From NCBI RefSeq assembly GCF_947503415.1, contig NZ_CANNDS010000002.1, positions 620,001 through 684,000 of the forward strand: DNA of 64,000 nucleotides, given 5' to 3'. Position 1 is the first letter of the stretch, and each line of letters begins with the position of its first letter. This DNA comes from an uncultured Tateyamaria sp. (GTDB lineage Bacteria > Pseudomonadota > Alphaproteobacteria > Rhodobacterales > Rhodobacteraceae). Below, piece by piece: positions 24,521-32,241 of the stretch. The position numbers were made by a program, and so were the translations under genes. Under the pieces are notes generated by a model. The model saw only the letters and a list, made by a program, of their open reading frames with translations, did not search any database and was not told the origin of the DNA.

Positions 24521-24523
24521 GCG

Positions 24524-25009
24524 TCAGTCGCGCTTGCCAGGTCGGCCCCGACCGCCGCGCGACACAACCTCGGTCAACCGTTCGGCATATGCGCTACGCT
24601 CGCCCTCGGTCATGGCGGCGATCCTGTCCAGCCACGCAGTCTGCGCCACCATCTGTACTTGCCCGACGTCGCGGGCCTGCCGCTCAAGCACCGCAGAGAC
24701 GGCAACACGGTCAAACGCACCCGCTTGCAAAAGAGCGATCATATCGCGGTAGGCCGCCCGCCGTGCCCCGCGCCCCGGCAGGTCGGCATTGTCCCGCACG
24801 GCGCCAAATACCGCCCGTCGGTCATCGTGCGGAAGCGCAAGAACATACGGCATGGCATAGCCCATCCCCGGCCCCTTGCCCCCTAGCGGTCCACCGCGCC
24901 AAGCCACGCCACCCACCAGTCCCACAATGGCAAGGTTCACGGCCAGTGACAGACCCAACAGGATCTTGACCCAAAGCGGACAGCGCCGTTCGATTGTTGT
25001 CTCTGTCAT
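24524..25009 (-). CDS. CpxP/Spy-like periplasmic heavy-metal-sensor domain protein
   Basis: 161-aa membrane-anchored protein. One N-terminal transmembrane helix ('ILLGLSLAVNLAIVGLVGGVAW') is followed by a helical periplasmic domain with the repeated pattern 'LPHDDRRAVFGAVRD' and 'MTEGERSAYAERL' typical of the CpxP/Spy/CnrX superfamily (periplasmic heavy-metal sensor), and a basic Gly/Arg tail. It ends the EF-hand / sigma / anti-sigma operon, 2 bases after the anti-sigma-like gene. It probably modulates the anti-sigma partner in response to envelope stress or metal; this is inferred from position and fold. Confidence 0.82.
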   Translation of the reverse strand: MTETTIERRCPLWVKILLGLSLAVNLAIVGLVGGVAWRGGPLGGKGPGMGYAMPYVLALPHDDRRAVFGAVRDNADLPGRGARRAAYRDMIALLQAGAFDRVAVSAVLERQARDVGQVQMVAQTAWLDRIAAMTEGERSAYAERLTEVVSRGGRGRPGKRD

Positions 25010-25011
25010 GA

Positions 25012-25386
25012 TCAGCCTTCCTCCAACGCCCAGCCAAAGGCGTCCAGACCCAGCTCAGCGTCATAATATGCGTCATATCCCAGGGTCCAAAGCGCGTCAG
25101 CGCCGGTGCCATCCAGCGTGCCCACTCCAACGACGAAGCCTGCGACGGTGGCTGCCACCAGCCCACCGATGACGCCCCACCCTCCGATGCCCTGCACGAC
25201 CCGCTGCCACACGGGCGGTACGGTCCGCACACCACCGGGGGGCGGCATATGCGCTTCGGCGTCCGCAAGCACCCGCGCCACAAGATCACCCGATGGATCC
25301 GGCACCGGGGCCTTGCCGAGGTCATCCAGCATATCACCGATCCAGTCCGGGTCGGGCTGTTCTGAGGGGCGCTTCATATCCATCAT
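25012..25386 (-). CDS. Probable anti-sigma factor, single-pass membrane protein
   Basis: 124-aa protein with an acidic cytoplasmic N-terminal part ('PDPDWIGDMLDDLGKAPVPDPSGDLVARVL'), one transmembrane helix ('GVIGGLVAATVAGFVVGVGTL', about residues 73-93) and a short acidic periplasmic tail. No H-x-x-x-C-x-x-C zinc motif, so it is not a ZAS-type anti-sigma. Its start overlaps the ECF sigma stop by 4 bases, the usual arrangement for sigma/anti-sigma pairs. The call rests on topology and position, not on a recognised domain. Confidence 0.72.
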   Translation of the reverse strand: MMDMKRPSEQPDPDWIGDMLDDLGKAPVPDPSGDLVARVLADAEAHMPPPGGVRTVPPVWQRVVQGIGGWGVIGGLVAATVAGFVVGVGTLDGTGADALWTLGYDAYYDAELGLDAFGWALEEG

Positions 25387-25970
25387 CCTTTGTATCCAAG
25401 GGCAGCTGCCCGCCCTTTCAATGCCTGCGCAAGGGCTCGTTTGGCCCGTGCCGTCAAGCTTTCCACCGCTTCGACGCTGACACCCAACGTCTCTGCAATC
25501 TCGGGGTTCGACGCACCATCGAAATGGCGCAGGCTCAGGGCCAAGCGTTGCCGTTCCGGCAGTTCTGCCATCGCACCACGCAACGCGTCACGACGGGCAT
25601 CATCCTGCATCTTGTCCTCTGCCCCCGGGGCCGGGTCCATCGGTTCGGCAACGTCATCCAACGCGACACCAGACCGGGGGCGTTTGCGCAGCCGGTCGGT
25701 GCACAGGTTCGACACCACACGGTAAAGCCACGTGGTCACCTGCGCCTCGCCCGCGCGCCAGTCCGGCGCCACACGCCATAGACGAACCATCGCCTCTTGG
25801 GCGACATCCTCCGCCTCTGCCGCATCTCCAAGCATGCGGAATGCCTGTGCATGGGCACGTGGCACCAATCGCACGGTCAAGGCACGCGCCGCCGCCGCAT
25901 CGCCGCGCGCATAGCGGGCAAGCAAGGCTGCATCATCATCGTCTGATCGCGCATCAAGTGGCATCGTCAT
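25383..25970 (-). CDS. ECF-type RNA polymerase sigma factor
   Basis: Extracytoplasmic-function sigma factor of 195 aa. Region 2 reads 'FRMLGDAAEAEDVAQEAMVRLWR' then 'VTTWLYRVVSNLCTDRLRK'; region 4 is 'LPERQRLALSLRHFDGASNPEIAETLGVSVEAVESLTARAKRAL'. It should drive an envelope-stress regulon and probably its own operon. Two GC-rich hairpins lie in the 57 bases between the EF-hand gene and this start, the second ending 3 bases before ATG 25970, so translation may be controlled. A second in-frame ATG lies at 25964. Confidence 0.92.
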   Translation of the reverse strand: MTMPLDARSDDDDAALLARYARGDAAAARALTVRLVPRAHAQAFRMLGDAAEAEDVAQEAMVRLWRVAPDWRAGEAQVTTWLYRVVSNLCTDRLRKRPRSGVALDDVAEPMDPAPGAEDKMQDDARRDALRGAMAELPERQRLALSLRHFDGASNPEIAETLGVSVEAVESLTARAKRALAQALKGRAAALGYKG

Positions 25971-25973
25971 TGT

Positions 25974-26016
25974 CCGGGCAACCTGCCCGGCCCCGCCCCC
26001 ATGAACAAGGGGCGGG
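25974..26016 (-). promoter_or_regulatory. Two adjacent hairpins in front of the ECF sigma gene
   Basis: On the minus strand, CCCGCCCC...GGGGCGGG (26016-26009 with about 25999-25992) is followed by CCGGGCA-GGT-TGCCCGG (25990-25984 with 25980-25974). The second stem ends 3 bases before the sigma start codon and hides the only AGG upstream. It could lower sigma translation relative to the EF-hand gene, or end part of the transcripts there. Confidence 0.55.
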
Positions 26017-26027
26017 ACCGATCAGCC

Positions 26028-26474
26028 TCAGTTACCGCCACGCGGTTTGGGACCCCGCTGGCGCATATGCGCACGGGCTTGCTCGAACTCTTCCTGAGAA
26101 ATGCCGCCACTGTTGTCGGCATCAATTCTCTCAAAGAAACGGGCGGGATCACGGCGGCGGTCCTGCATCTCTTCTGCGGACAGCTTGCCATCCTCGTTGG
26201 CGTCCATATGGGCCAGAATGCGTTCAGCCCGGTTCTTTGACCGCTCAGCGGCGCGGGCTTCCAATTCGTCCAGCGACAGGAACCCGTCCCCATCCGTGTC
26301 GGCGTCAGCAAAGCGCGCCTGCCCGGCGGCCTGCATTTCTTCCAACGTGACCTCGCCGCTGCCATCGGCATCCAGCTCGGAAAAGTCGGGACCGCCGTCG
26401 CGCGCCATGGCGGACAGCGTGGTAAACCCCATGGCCGCGGCGGCTATGGCTGCAATGAATGTGCTGCGTTGCAT
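26028..26474 (-). CDS. Secreted EF-hand protein, four calcium loops
   Basis: 148-aa periplasmic protein with a Sec signal ('FIAAIAAAAMGFTTLSAMA') and four EF-hand loops: 35-46 (DADGSG), 59-70 (DTDGDG), 91-102 (DANEDG) and 118-129 (DADNSG), each ending in Glu at position 12. All four keep the Asp/Asn/Ser ligands needed for calcium. Calmodulin-like layout, but exported. It is the first gene of the cassette with ECF sigma, anti-sigma and CpxP-like genes, suggesting that periplasmic calcium or another divalent metal is part of the signal or the response. Confidence 0.9.
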   Translation of the reverse strand: MQRSTFIAAIAAAAMGFTTLSAMARDGGPDFSELDADGSGEVTLEEMQAAGQARFADADTDGDGFLSLDELEARAAERSKNRAERILAHMDANEDGKLSAEEMQDRRRDPARFFERIDADNSGGISQEEFEQARAHMRQRGPKPRGGN

Positions 26475-26485
26475 TATGTGATACT

Positions 26486-26505
26486 CCGTTTTGCCTCACA
26501 AACGG
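26486..26505. promoter_or_regulatory. Inverted repeat upstream of the EF-hand gene
   Basis: CCGTTT and AAACGG pair across an 8-base spacer, 12 bases upstream of the EF-hand start codon, in the 212-base divergent region shared with the DUF983 gene. It may be an operator or part of the leader; weak evidence. I could not define an ECF promoter in this region by eye. Confidence 0.3.
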
Positions 26506-26686
26506 CAGGGTCATCCGGCCGTCTTATGCACCATCAAACGCAGCACCCCGATGTTTCCGTCGAAAAAACTTCGCAGGCCCAATGCGCCGCCGCAGGACGC
26601 GACATCGGGACGCAAGGACAGTTTGCGCCATTCCGTTCTATGCCCACGCACCCCATGTTTGCGGTCCTATCAAAAAGGCGAATGCC

Positions 26687-27085
26687 ATGCTGACCGAGCA
26701 CACACATTCAACAGAAGAACACCAACGCCCCGTACGGCCCGCGCTTTGGCGGGGCTGGCAGCGCAAATGCCCGCGTTGCGGCAACGGTCGTCTGCTGAAG
26801 GGATACCTGAAAATGGCGAGCACCTGTCCCGTGTGCAAGCTGGACTACACGCACGCACGGGCAGACGATGGACCGGCGTATCTGACGATCCTGCTGGTCG
26901 GGCACCTGATGGCACCGCTCCTGCATGTGGTCTTTGTCACGTGGCGACCCGAACCGCTTGTGCTGTTTACCATTTTTGCGGTTGGCTGCGTTGGGTTGTC
27001 GCTTTACCTTCTGCCCAGGTTCAAGGGGGCCATCGTCGGCTTTCAATGGGCCAGGCAGATGGGCGGCTTTGGCCAGGCCGGGTAA
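26687..27085 (+). CDS. DUF983 family membrane protein
   Basis: 132-aa inner-membrane protein of a family found beside cytochrome oxidase genes and elsewhere in alphaproteobacteria. It has two Cys pairs near the N-terminus (K-C-P-R-C-G and T-C-P-V-C) that form a rubredoxin-like zinc ribbon, then two transmembrane helices ('LTILLVGHLMAPLLHVVFV', 'LFTIFAVGCVGLSLYLLPRF'). The motif 'ADDGPAYLTI' is typical. ATG 26687 follows AAGGCG; the upstream extension is not supported. Followed 27 bases later by the Nudix gene, likely co-transcribed. Confidence 0.88.
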   Translation: MLTEHTHSTEEHQRPVRPALWRGWQRKCPRCGNGRLLKGYLKMASTCPVCKLDYTHARADDGPAYLTILLVGHLMAPLLHVVFVTWRPEPLVLFTIFAVGCVGLSLYLLPRFKGAIVGFQWARQMGGFGQAG

Positions 27086-27112
27086 GGGACATGCCCCGGC
27101 AAACGGGGTAAC

Positions 27113-27808
27113 ATGACGCAAATCGACAAAACGCAAATCCGCAACGCAGCCACCGTCATTGTGCTGCGCGATCGGCTGACCAATCCGCGCATCCTGATGG
27201 GACAGCGCGGGGCCAAGGCCGCGTTTATGCCCAACAAATTCGTCTTTCCGGGTGGGGCTGTGGATGCGGCGGATGGTGCCGTCCCCCTTGCCTCGTCCCT
27301 TGCCGCGCCGAACGATGCGCGATTGGCCGAAGATGGTGAAGCGGGACTTGTCCCGGCCCTCGCGGCTGCCGCCATTCGCGAGCTTTTTGAAGAAACCGGC
27401 CAGATCCTCGGGCATCCGGGCGATTGGCCCGACGCGCCGCCCGATTGGGTTCAATTCGCACAGACGGGCCATCGGCCGCACGCCGCGCCCTTGCAATTCG
27501 TGTTTCGCGCCCTGACCCCGCCCGGCCGCCCGCGGCGCTTCGATGCGCGCTTCTTCCTGATCGATGCGCTCGATCTTGCTTCGGACCTTGATGATTTCAG
27601 CCGTGCCTCCGACGAGCTGTCGCACCTGCAATGGGTGTCTCTGGAAGAGGTACGCAGCTTCGACATGCCTTTCATCACCGAAGTGGTGCTGGCCGAAATC
27701 GCCGCCCGCGTGACCGATCCCGGCCCGCCCGCCAGCGTGCCCTATTTCAAGAACAACGATGAAGAGAGCCTGTTCCTCCGCCTGCGCGGCCAGCCCATGA
27801 CGGACTAG
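27113..27808 (+). CDS. Nudix hydrolase (NUDT7/NUDT19-like)
   Basis: Hydrolase of nucleoside diphosphates linked to another group, 231 aa. The Nudix box is split by an insertion of about 30 residues: 'NKFVFPGGAVDAADG' then 'ALAAAAIRELFEETGQILG', giving the R-E-L-x-E-E metal site. This long form resembles eukaryotic NUDT7/NUDT19 that hydrolyse CoA and CoA esters; the activity here is inferred only. 'TPPGRPRRFDARFFLI' is also typical of this subgroup. Convergent with the EamA transporter gene, 5 bases apart. Confidence 0.88.
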   Translation: MTQIDKTQIRNAATVIVLRDRLTNPRILMGQRGAKAAFMPNKFVFPGGAVDAADGAVPLASSLAAPNDARLAEDGEAGLVPALAAAAIRELFEETGQILGHPGDWPDAPPDWVQFAQTGHRPHAAPLQFVFRALTPPGRPRRFDARFFLIDALDLASDLDDFSRASDELSHLQWVSLEEVRSFDMPFITEVVLAEIAARVTDPGPPASVPYFKNNDEESLFLRLRGQPMTD

Positions 27809-27813
27809 AGCCC

Positions 27814-28716
27814 CTAAATCACCACGATCAGCAGCAGAATCGACGACAGCAATACCGCCATTCCCAGCCATTCCCTTGCCGAGATCGCCTCGCGGAAGAT
27901 CAGCACACTGACCAAGGCACTGATCACAAGTTCCACCTGCCCCACAGCGTTGACATATGCCGCGTTCTGCAAGGTGAAGGCGGTGAACCAGCAAAACGAC
28001 CCGGCCATCGACATCAGGCCCACCCAGACCGCCACCCGTCGCGCCGACCAGACAGCGGCGACCTGCCCCGGTTCGCGCCAACGCAACCACAGGATCATCG
28101 CGACGGTCTGCATCGCCGTGACCGCTGCCAGCGTCAGCCCGGCCCGCGCAAGCGGATCGGCCAGATCAAGGCTCAGCGACGCGCCCCGGTAACTGACGCC
28201 GGAGATGGCAAAGAACAGCCCCGACATCAGGCCCAGCCCCGTCGACCGGTTCGCCATTTCCCGCCAGCCCCAGCGCACCATCTCGGGCGGCGCAGACAGC
28301 AATAGAACGCCCACAAGACCCAGACCAATGGCGGCAAAGCCGGCAAGGCTGACCGCATCGCCCAGAACGACCCAACCCACCAGAACAGCCTGCATCACTT
28401 CCGTCTTCTTGAACGTGATCCCAACCGCGAAATTGCGGGCCTGAAACAGCTTGACCGTGGCCACCGTGGCCATGATCTGCGCCAGGCCTCCGATGGCTCC
28501 AAAGACCCAGAACCGCCAGCCAAAATCGGGCCATGCCTGCGCCGTCGCCCCCATGTAGACCAAGATCAGAACCGCGACGAGCGGTGAGGAATAGAGGAAT
28601 CGTGCCAGCGTGGCCCCTGCCGCACTCAACGTGCCCAGCGACAATTGCCGCTGCAGCATGAAGCGCAGCGTCTGAAACAGCGCTGCCGCAACGGTGATCG
28701 GGATCCAGAGGGTCAT
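27814..28716 (-). CDS. EamA/DMT family transporter
   Basis: Inner-membrane drug/metabolite transporter of 300 aa with about ten hydrophobic helices in two EamA repeats. Examples are 'VLLGWVVLGDAVSLAGFAAIGLGLVGVLLL'-like segments in the first half and 'LISALVSVLIFREAISAREWLGMAVLLSSILLLIVVI' parts at the end, where the E-x-x-x-x-x-E-W-x-G motif of the family is visible. Substrate unknown. It lies 17 bases downstream of the desaturase gene on the same strand, so the two probably form an operon. Confidence 0.9.
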   Translation of the reverse strand: MTLWIPITVAAALFQTLRFMLQRQLSLGTLSAAGATLARFLYSSPLVAVLILVYMGATAQAWPDFGWRFWVFGAIGGLAQIMATVATVKLFQARNFAVGITFKKTEVMQAVLVGWVVLGDAVSLAGFAAIGLGLVGVLLLSAPPEMVRWGWREMANRSTGLGLMSGLFFAISGVSYRGASLSLDLADPLARAGLTLAAVTAMQTVAMILWLRWREPGQVAAVWSARRVAVWVGLMSMAGSFCWFTAFTLQNAAYVNAVGQVELVISALVSVLIFREAISAREWLGMAVLLSSILLLIVVI

Positions 28717-28732
28717 GCGCCTCTATGGCGCG

Positions 28733-29653
28733 TCAGCGATCCGAGGACCAGAGCGGATGCGGCACCGGGTCCTTGGCCCACAGAAAGTGTCGCTTGAACA
28801 CCTCTGCATAGGACCCGTATCGGTAGCCTTCATTGCAGCTCAGATACCGATCCCGATTTGTCCGATAAAGCGCAGGTAAGCGGTACCACGGCACCCTCGG
28901 ATGCATGTGATGCACCACGTGGAAGTTGTTGTTCAGAAACAAAAAAGCCAATGGCCCGCGGTCTTCGACAATCACCGTCCGCCCCCGCGCCCGCGCATGC
29001 GCCTGATGCTCAAGGAATGTGCGAATCTTTAGCACTGACACCGACACGTAACAGGCTGTCAGGTACATCCAAACGGGCATTGGGCTGGCCCAAACCGCCG
29101 CGAGGATCAGCACCACACCGGGCACATGTACCAGCCAACCCTTCAGCGCCTGCCGGTCGCCCGCCCGGATCGCTCTGCAATCATCGCGCATGAAACTGAC
29201 CTGCGCCGCAAGGGGTCCTACCAGCATCCGACCTGCCAGCGTGTTGTTCAAAGCCAGCACCGCCTGCACCGCGCGTGGCAGCTCCGCCCAGACCACCGGA
29301 TCGACATAATTCGTCTCGGGATCGTCATAGGGATCTGTCAGGTTCGCATCCTGATGATGCGCCAGATGCGTGTCACGAAACCGCAGATACGGCACAAACA
29401 GCCCCGGATTGACCAGCACCAGCGCCTCGCTCAGGCGTCGCGACGGAAAGGGATGCCCATGCAGCACCTCGTGGCTCAGCGATGCGTGCAGAACCAGCGC
29501 AAAGACCAACGCTGCCCACGCCCAAAGGCCCGGCAGGACGAACACAGCCGACATCCAAAGCCCCGAGACTGCGACCCAAAGCCCCAGCGTAATCCATTCA
29601 ACCTGCAAGGGGCGATCAAAGGGCAAGCGGCGGGACGACCGGTGTGACGGCAT
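28733..29653 (-). CDS. Membrane fatty acid desaturase
   Basis: Di-iron desaturase or hydroxylase of the membrane-bound family, 306 aa. All three histidine boxes are present: 'HEVLHGH', 'HLAHH' and 'HVVHHMHP', with several membrane segments between them. It probably desaturates membrane lipid acyl chains; a carotenoid or alkane substrate cannot be excluded. ATG 29653 is chosen because GGAG stands 9 bases upstream, whereas the ATG at 29680 has none. Divergent from an XRE regulator whose shared intergenic region carries a palindrome. Confidence 0.88.
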   Translation of the reverse strand: MPSHRSSRRLPFDRPLQVEWITLGLWVAVSGLWMSAVFVLPGLWAWAALVFALVLHASLSHEVLHGHPFPSRRLSEALVLVNPGLFVPYLRFRDTHLAHHQDANLTDPYDDPETNYVDPVVWAELPRAVQAVLALNNTLAGRMLVGPLAAQVSFMRDDCRAIRAGDRQALKGWLVHVPGVVLILAAVWASPMPVWMYLTACYVSVSVLKIRTFLEHQAHARARGRTVIVEDRGPLAFLFLNNNFHVVHHMHPRVPWYRLPALYRTNRDRYLSCNEGYRYGSYAEVFKRHFLWAKDPVPHPLWSSDR

Positions 29654-29717
29654 GTGCAAAAGCTCCGGGAAGGGGTGCATTTACGCTAGCGTCATCAGTG
29701 ACTGCTGCGAATTCTGA

Positions 29718-29741
29718 ATTGAGTTAACAATTTCACTCAAT
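29718..29741. promoter_or_regulatory. Inverted repeat between desaturase and XRE genes
   Basis: ATTGAGT (29718-29724) and ACTCAAT (29735-29741) pair perfectly across a 10-base AT-rich spacer, 18 bases upstream of the XRE start codon and 64 bases upstream of the desaturase start. The place and symmetry fit an operator for the XRE regulator acting on itself and perhaps on the desaturase. Confidence 0.55.
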
Positions 29742-29759
29742 GCTGATAATTATCACCAC

Positions 29760-30620
29760 ATGTCAGAAATTCTCGACAAACGCCTCCGCGCCACCCAGTT
29801 CCGCACCCGCCTCGCCCGCGCGATGGCCGACCAGAACATGTCCCAAAGCGCGCTCGCTCGGCACATCGGAACCGACCGGTCGACTATCAGCCAAGCGCTC
29901 AGCGACGAGGGCGCGCGCTTGCCCGGCGCCCAAGTGGTCGGCGCATGCGCCCAGGCACTCGGCGTCTCAACGGACTGGCTGCTGGGTCTCTCGGATCGCC
30001 CCGAAAGTGCGGCCGCCCTCACCGCCGCGGCCCTCACACTCACCGAAGCCCCCCGCGCACTGATCGACGAACGCATCTTCGCCTGGCATCAAGAGGCCGC
30101 AGGCTACAAAATCCGCCACGTGCCCGCGGGACTGCCCGACATGCTCAAGACGCAAGATATGCTGGAATGGGAATACCGCCCGCATCTGGGCCGCACCACG
30201 ACGCAAGCGATTAACGCCTCCCGCGACCGACTGAACTGGATGCGGGCCGCGCAATCAGACTACGAAATCGCCCTGCCGCTGTTTGAACTGCACAGCTTCG
30301 CCGCCGGCACCGGCTATTACGAAGACCTGCCGCCCGAAACGCGACACGCGCAACTCGACCAACTGCTCGACCTCAGCACACAGCTCTACCCGCGCCTGCG
30401 GCTCTATCTCTTCGACCAACGCAAGCTCTACTCCGCCCCGATCACCATCTTCGGCCCCCTCCTCGCCGTGATCTACACCGGCGGGCACTACATGGCCTTC
30501 CGCGACCGCGAGCGGATCGAAACATTGTCGCTGCATTTCGACACGCTGATCCGTCAGGCCTCAAACACAGCCCGCGACTTTCCCGACTACCTGAACAGCC
30601 TGCGCCCCCTGATCACCTGA
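29760..30620 (+). CDS. XRE family transcriptional regulator with C-terminal sensory region
   Basis: 286-aa regulator. The N-terminal helix-turn-helix is 'TRLARAMADQNMSQSALARHIGTDRSTISQALSDEGARLP' region, the Cro/C1 type; the following 'ACAQALGVSTDWLLGLSDRPE' is typical of XRE proteins. The C-terminal 190 residues ('YRPHLGRTTTQAINASRDRLNW', 'LYPRLRLYLFDQRKLYSAPITIFGP') form a domain I do not recognise, possibly a ligand sensor. It is conserved enough in composition to be a folded domain. Divergent from the desaturase. Confidence 0.88.
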   Translation: MSEILDKRLRATQFRTRLARAMADQNMSQSALARHIGTDRSTISQALSDEGARLPGAQVVGACAQALGVSTDWLLGLSDRPESAAALTAAALTLTEAPRALIDERIFAWHQEAAGYKIRHVPAGLPDMLKTQDMLEWEYRPHLGRTTTQAINASRDRLNWMRAAQSDYEIALPLFELHSFAAGTGYYEDLPPETRHAQLDQLLDLSTQLYPRLRLYLFDQRKLYSAPITIFGPLLAVIYTGGHYMAFRDRERIETLSLHFDTLIRQASNTARDFPDYLNSLRPLIT

Positions 30621-30624
30621 TATA

Positions 30625-30739
30625 TTTGTCTCGGAGCCAGCGTCGCTTGATCGCCAAGAGACAGGGGCTGGGTCAGAGACAAAGGTTTTGTCTTGGTGAA
30701 GCCGATGCCAAATCAATAATGTAACGCGCCGCGAGGCGC
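30625..30739. terminator. Convergent intergenic region with inverted repeats
   Basis: Between the XRE gene and the carnitine dehydrogenase gene: TTTGTCTC (30625-30632) and GAGACAAA (30676-30683) form a widely spaced 8-bp inverted repeat, and GCGCC-GCGA-GGCGC (about 30726-30739) a compact hairpin just beyond the dehydrogenase stop. The compact hairpin is the better terminator candidate; neither has a T-run. Confidence 0.4.
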
Positions 30740-30753
30740 TCAATCAGATCACG

Positions 30754-32241
30754 TTAGGGCCGCTGCCCCACGGCACGCCCCGCCCCCTCGGGCGCAGGCA
30801 AATCTGCATGGGCCGTAGCCACCCGCTTCAATGCCGCGACAATGCCCGGCGCTGGGTCAGACGGACGACGCGTCTCCAAACTCACATGCAGCAGGAAATG
30901 CTCACCCGTGGCCAGCAGCCGCGCCCCCTCATACATCTCATGAAACAGATGCAGCTTTTTGCCCACACCCGCCAGCACCTGCGTCCGGACCTCGATCACA
31001 GCGCCCGCATGCACTTCGTCCACATGACGAATATGCGTCTCGGCTGTGAAGTAACTGCCCCCCGTCGCGATGTAGTCGGCATCACAGCCAATCATCGCCA
31101 TGAACCGATCCGTCGCATCGCCAAAGGCTTGCAAATACCGCGCCTCGTTCATGTGCCCGTTATAATCGGTCCAATCCAATGGCACGGCACGGCGCACGGT
31201 CAGCAACGGCACCGATACATCCTCCAGATCGTCCACATGCGCACCCAAAACCGTGCCCGCGCGTAAAGACGCTTCATGCGCATTCATCACCGCACCCGCG
31301 CCCCAATCATTGGCCTTCAAGGCACGCATCAAACCAACCAAATTATTGTCGCGCGCCTTAAGCATCTCGGGGATCGTCATATGCCCCGACTGCGCATCGG
31401 ACTGGCCCGCAATGAGGTCCACCAACTCATCCGTGAACTCCGGCACATCCATCAGCTTGGTCCACGGCCACTGCAAGGCGGGGCCAAACTGCGCCATGAA
31501 GTGACGCATACCCGCCTCGCCTCCCGCCGTGCGATAAGTGTCAAACAGACCCATCTGCGCCCAGCGAATGCCAAAACCCATGCGAATGGCCTCGTCGATC
31601 TCCTCGGTCGTGGCGACGCCATCCTTGACCAACCACAACGCCTCGCGCCACACGGCCTCAAGGAACCGATCCGCAATATGCGCATCAATCTCCTTGCGCA
31701 CGCGCAGGGGGTAATGCCCCAGCGACCGCAAGATGCCTTCCGCCTTCTCGACCAACGCGAGGTCAGTCTCCGGCGACGGCACCACCTCGATCAGCGGCAT
31801 CAGATAGACGGGGTTGAACGGATGACAGACCATGATCTGTCCGGTCCGCGCTGCCCCCTGCTGCAACTCACTGGGTTTGAAGCCGCTGGTGGACGAGCCG
31901 ATGATCGCATCCGCCGGACAAGCGGCTTGCACATCCGCCAAAACCTTGTGCTTGATGTCCAGCCGCTCCGGCACGCTCTCTTGTATCCAGGCCACGTCGC
32001 GCACGGCCTCGGCCAGATCGGAATGAAACGTCAGCCGCCCCTCGGCGGGCAGGGCCACATCCGTCAGGCTCGGCAACGCGCGCCGCGCCTGTGCAAGCAC
32101 CGGGGTCAGCTTCGCTTCGGCGTCGGGGTCCGGGTCGAACATCCGCACGTCCCACCCGTTCAAAAGGAACCGCGCGGCCCAACCGCCGCCAATCACGCCG
32201 CCGCCAATAATGGCGGCTGTTTTTACTGCAACTTGCCCCAT
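30754..32241 (-). CDS. cdhA: Carnitine 3-dehydrogenase fused to a thioesterase domain
   Basis: 495-aa two-domain enzyme. Residues 1-320 are a 3-hydroxyacyl-CoA-dehydrogenase-like L-carnitine dehydrogenase: NAD-binding 'AAIIGGGVIGGGWAARF' (residues 9-25), catalytic His140 in 'VCHPFNP', and 'EIDAHIADRFLEAVWREAL'. Residues about 345-480 are a hotdog thioesterase with 'PLDWTDYNGHMNEARYL'. In Pseudomonas these are separate genes, cdhA and cdhC, for carnitine oxidation to 3-dehydrocarnitine and betainyl-CoA hydrolysis to glycine betaine. Here one polypeptide has both. With the CdhB gene and a CdhR-like regulator nearby, a complete carnitine-to-betaine route is present. The start overlaps the upstream lipoprotein gene by 19 bases. 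Confidence 0.93.
   Translation of the reverse strand: MGQVAVKTAAIIGGGVIGGGWAARFLLNGWDVRMFDPDPDAEAKLTPVLAQARRALPSLTDVALPAEGRLTFHSDLAEAVRDVAWIQESVPERLDIKHKVLADVQAACPADAIIGSSTSGFKPSELQQGAARTGQIMVCHPFNPVYLMPLIEVVPSPETDLALVEKAEGILRSLGHYPLRVRKEIDAHIADRFLEAVWREALWLVKDGVATTEEIDEAIRMGFGIRWAQMGLFDTYRTAGGEAGMRHFMAQFGPALQWPWTKLMDVPEFTDELVDLIAGQSDAQSGHMTIPEMLKARDNNLVGLMRALKANDWGAGAVMNAHEASLRAGTVLGAHVDDLEDVSVPLLTVRRAVPLDWTDYNGHMNEARYLQAFGDATDRFMAMIGCDADYIATGGSYFTAETHIRHVDEVHAGAVIEVRTQVLAGVGKKLHLFHEMYEGARLLATGEHFLLHVSLETRRPSDPAPGIVAALKRVATAHADLPAPEGAGRAVGQRP

Noticed and set aside
26708-28090. 460-codon open frame on the minus strand
   Set aside because: Antisense to DUF983 and the Nudix gene and in another frame of the EamA gene; no domain.
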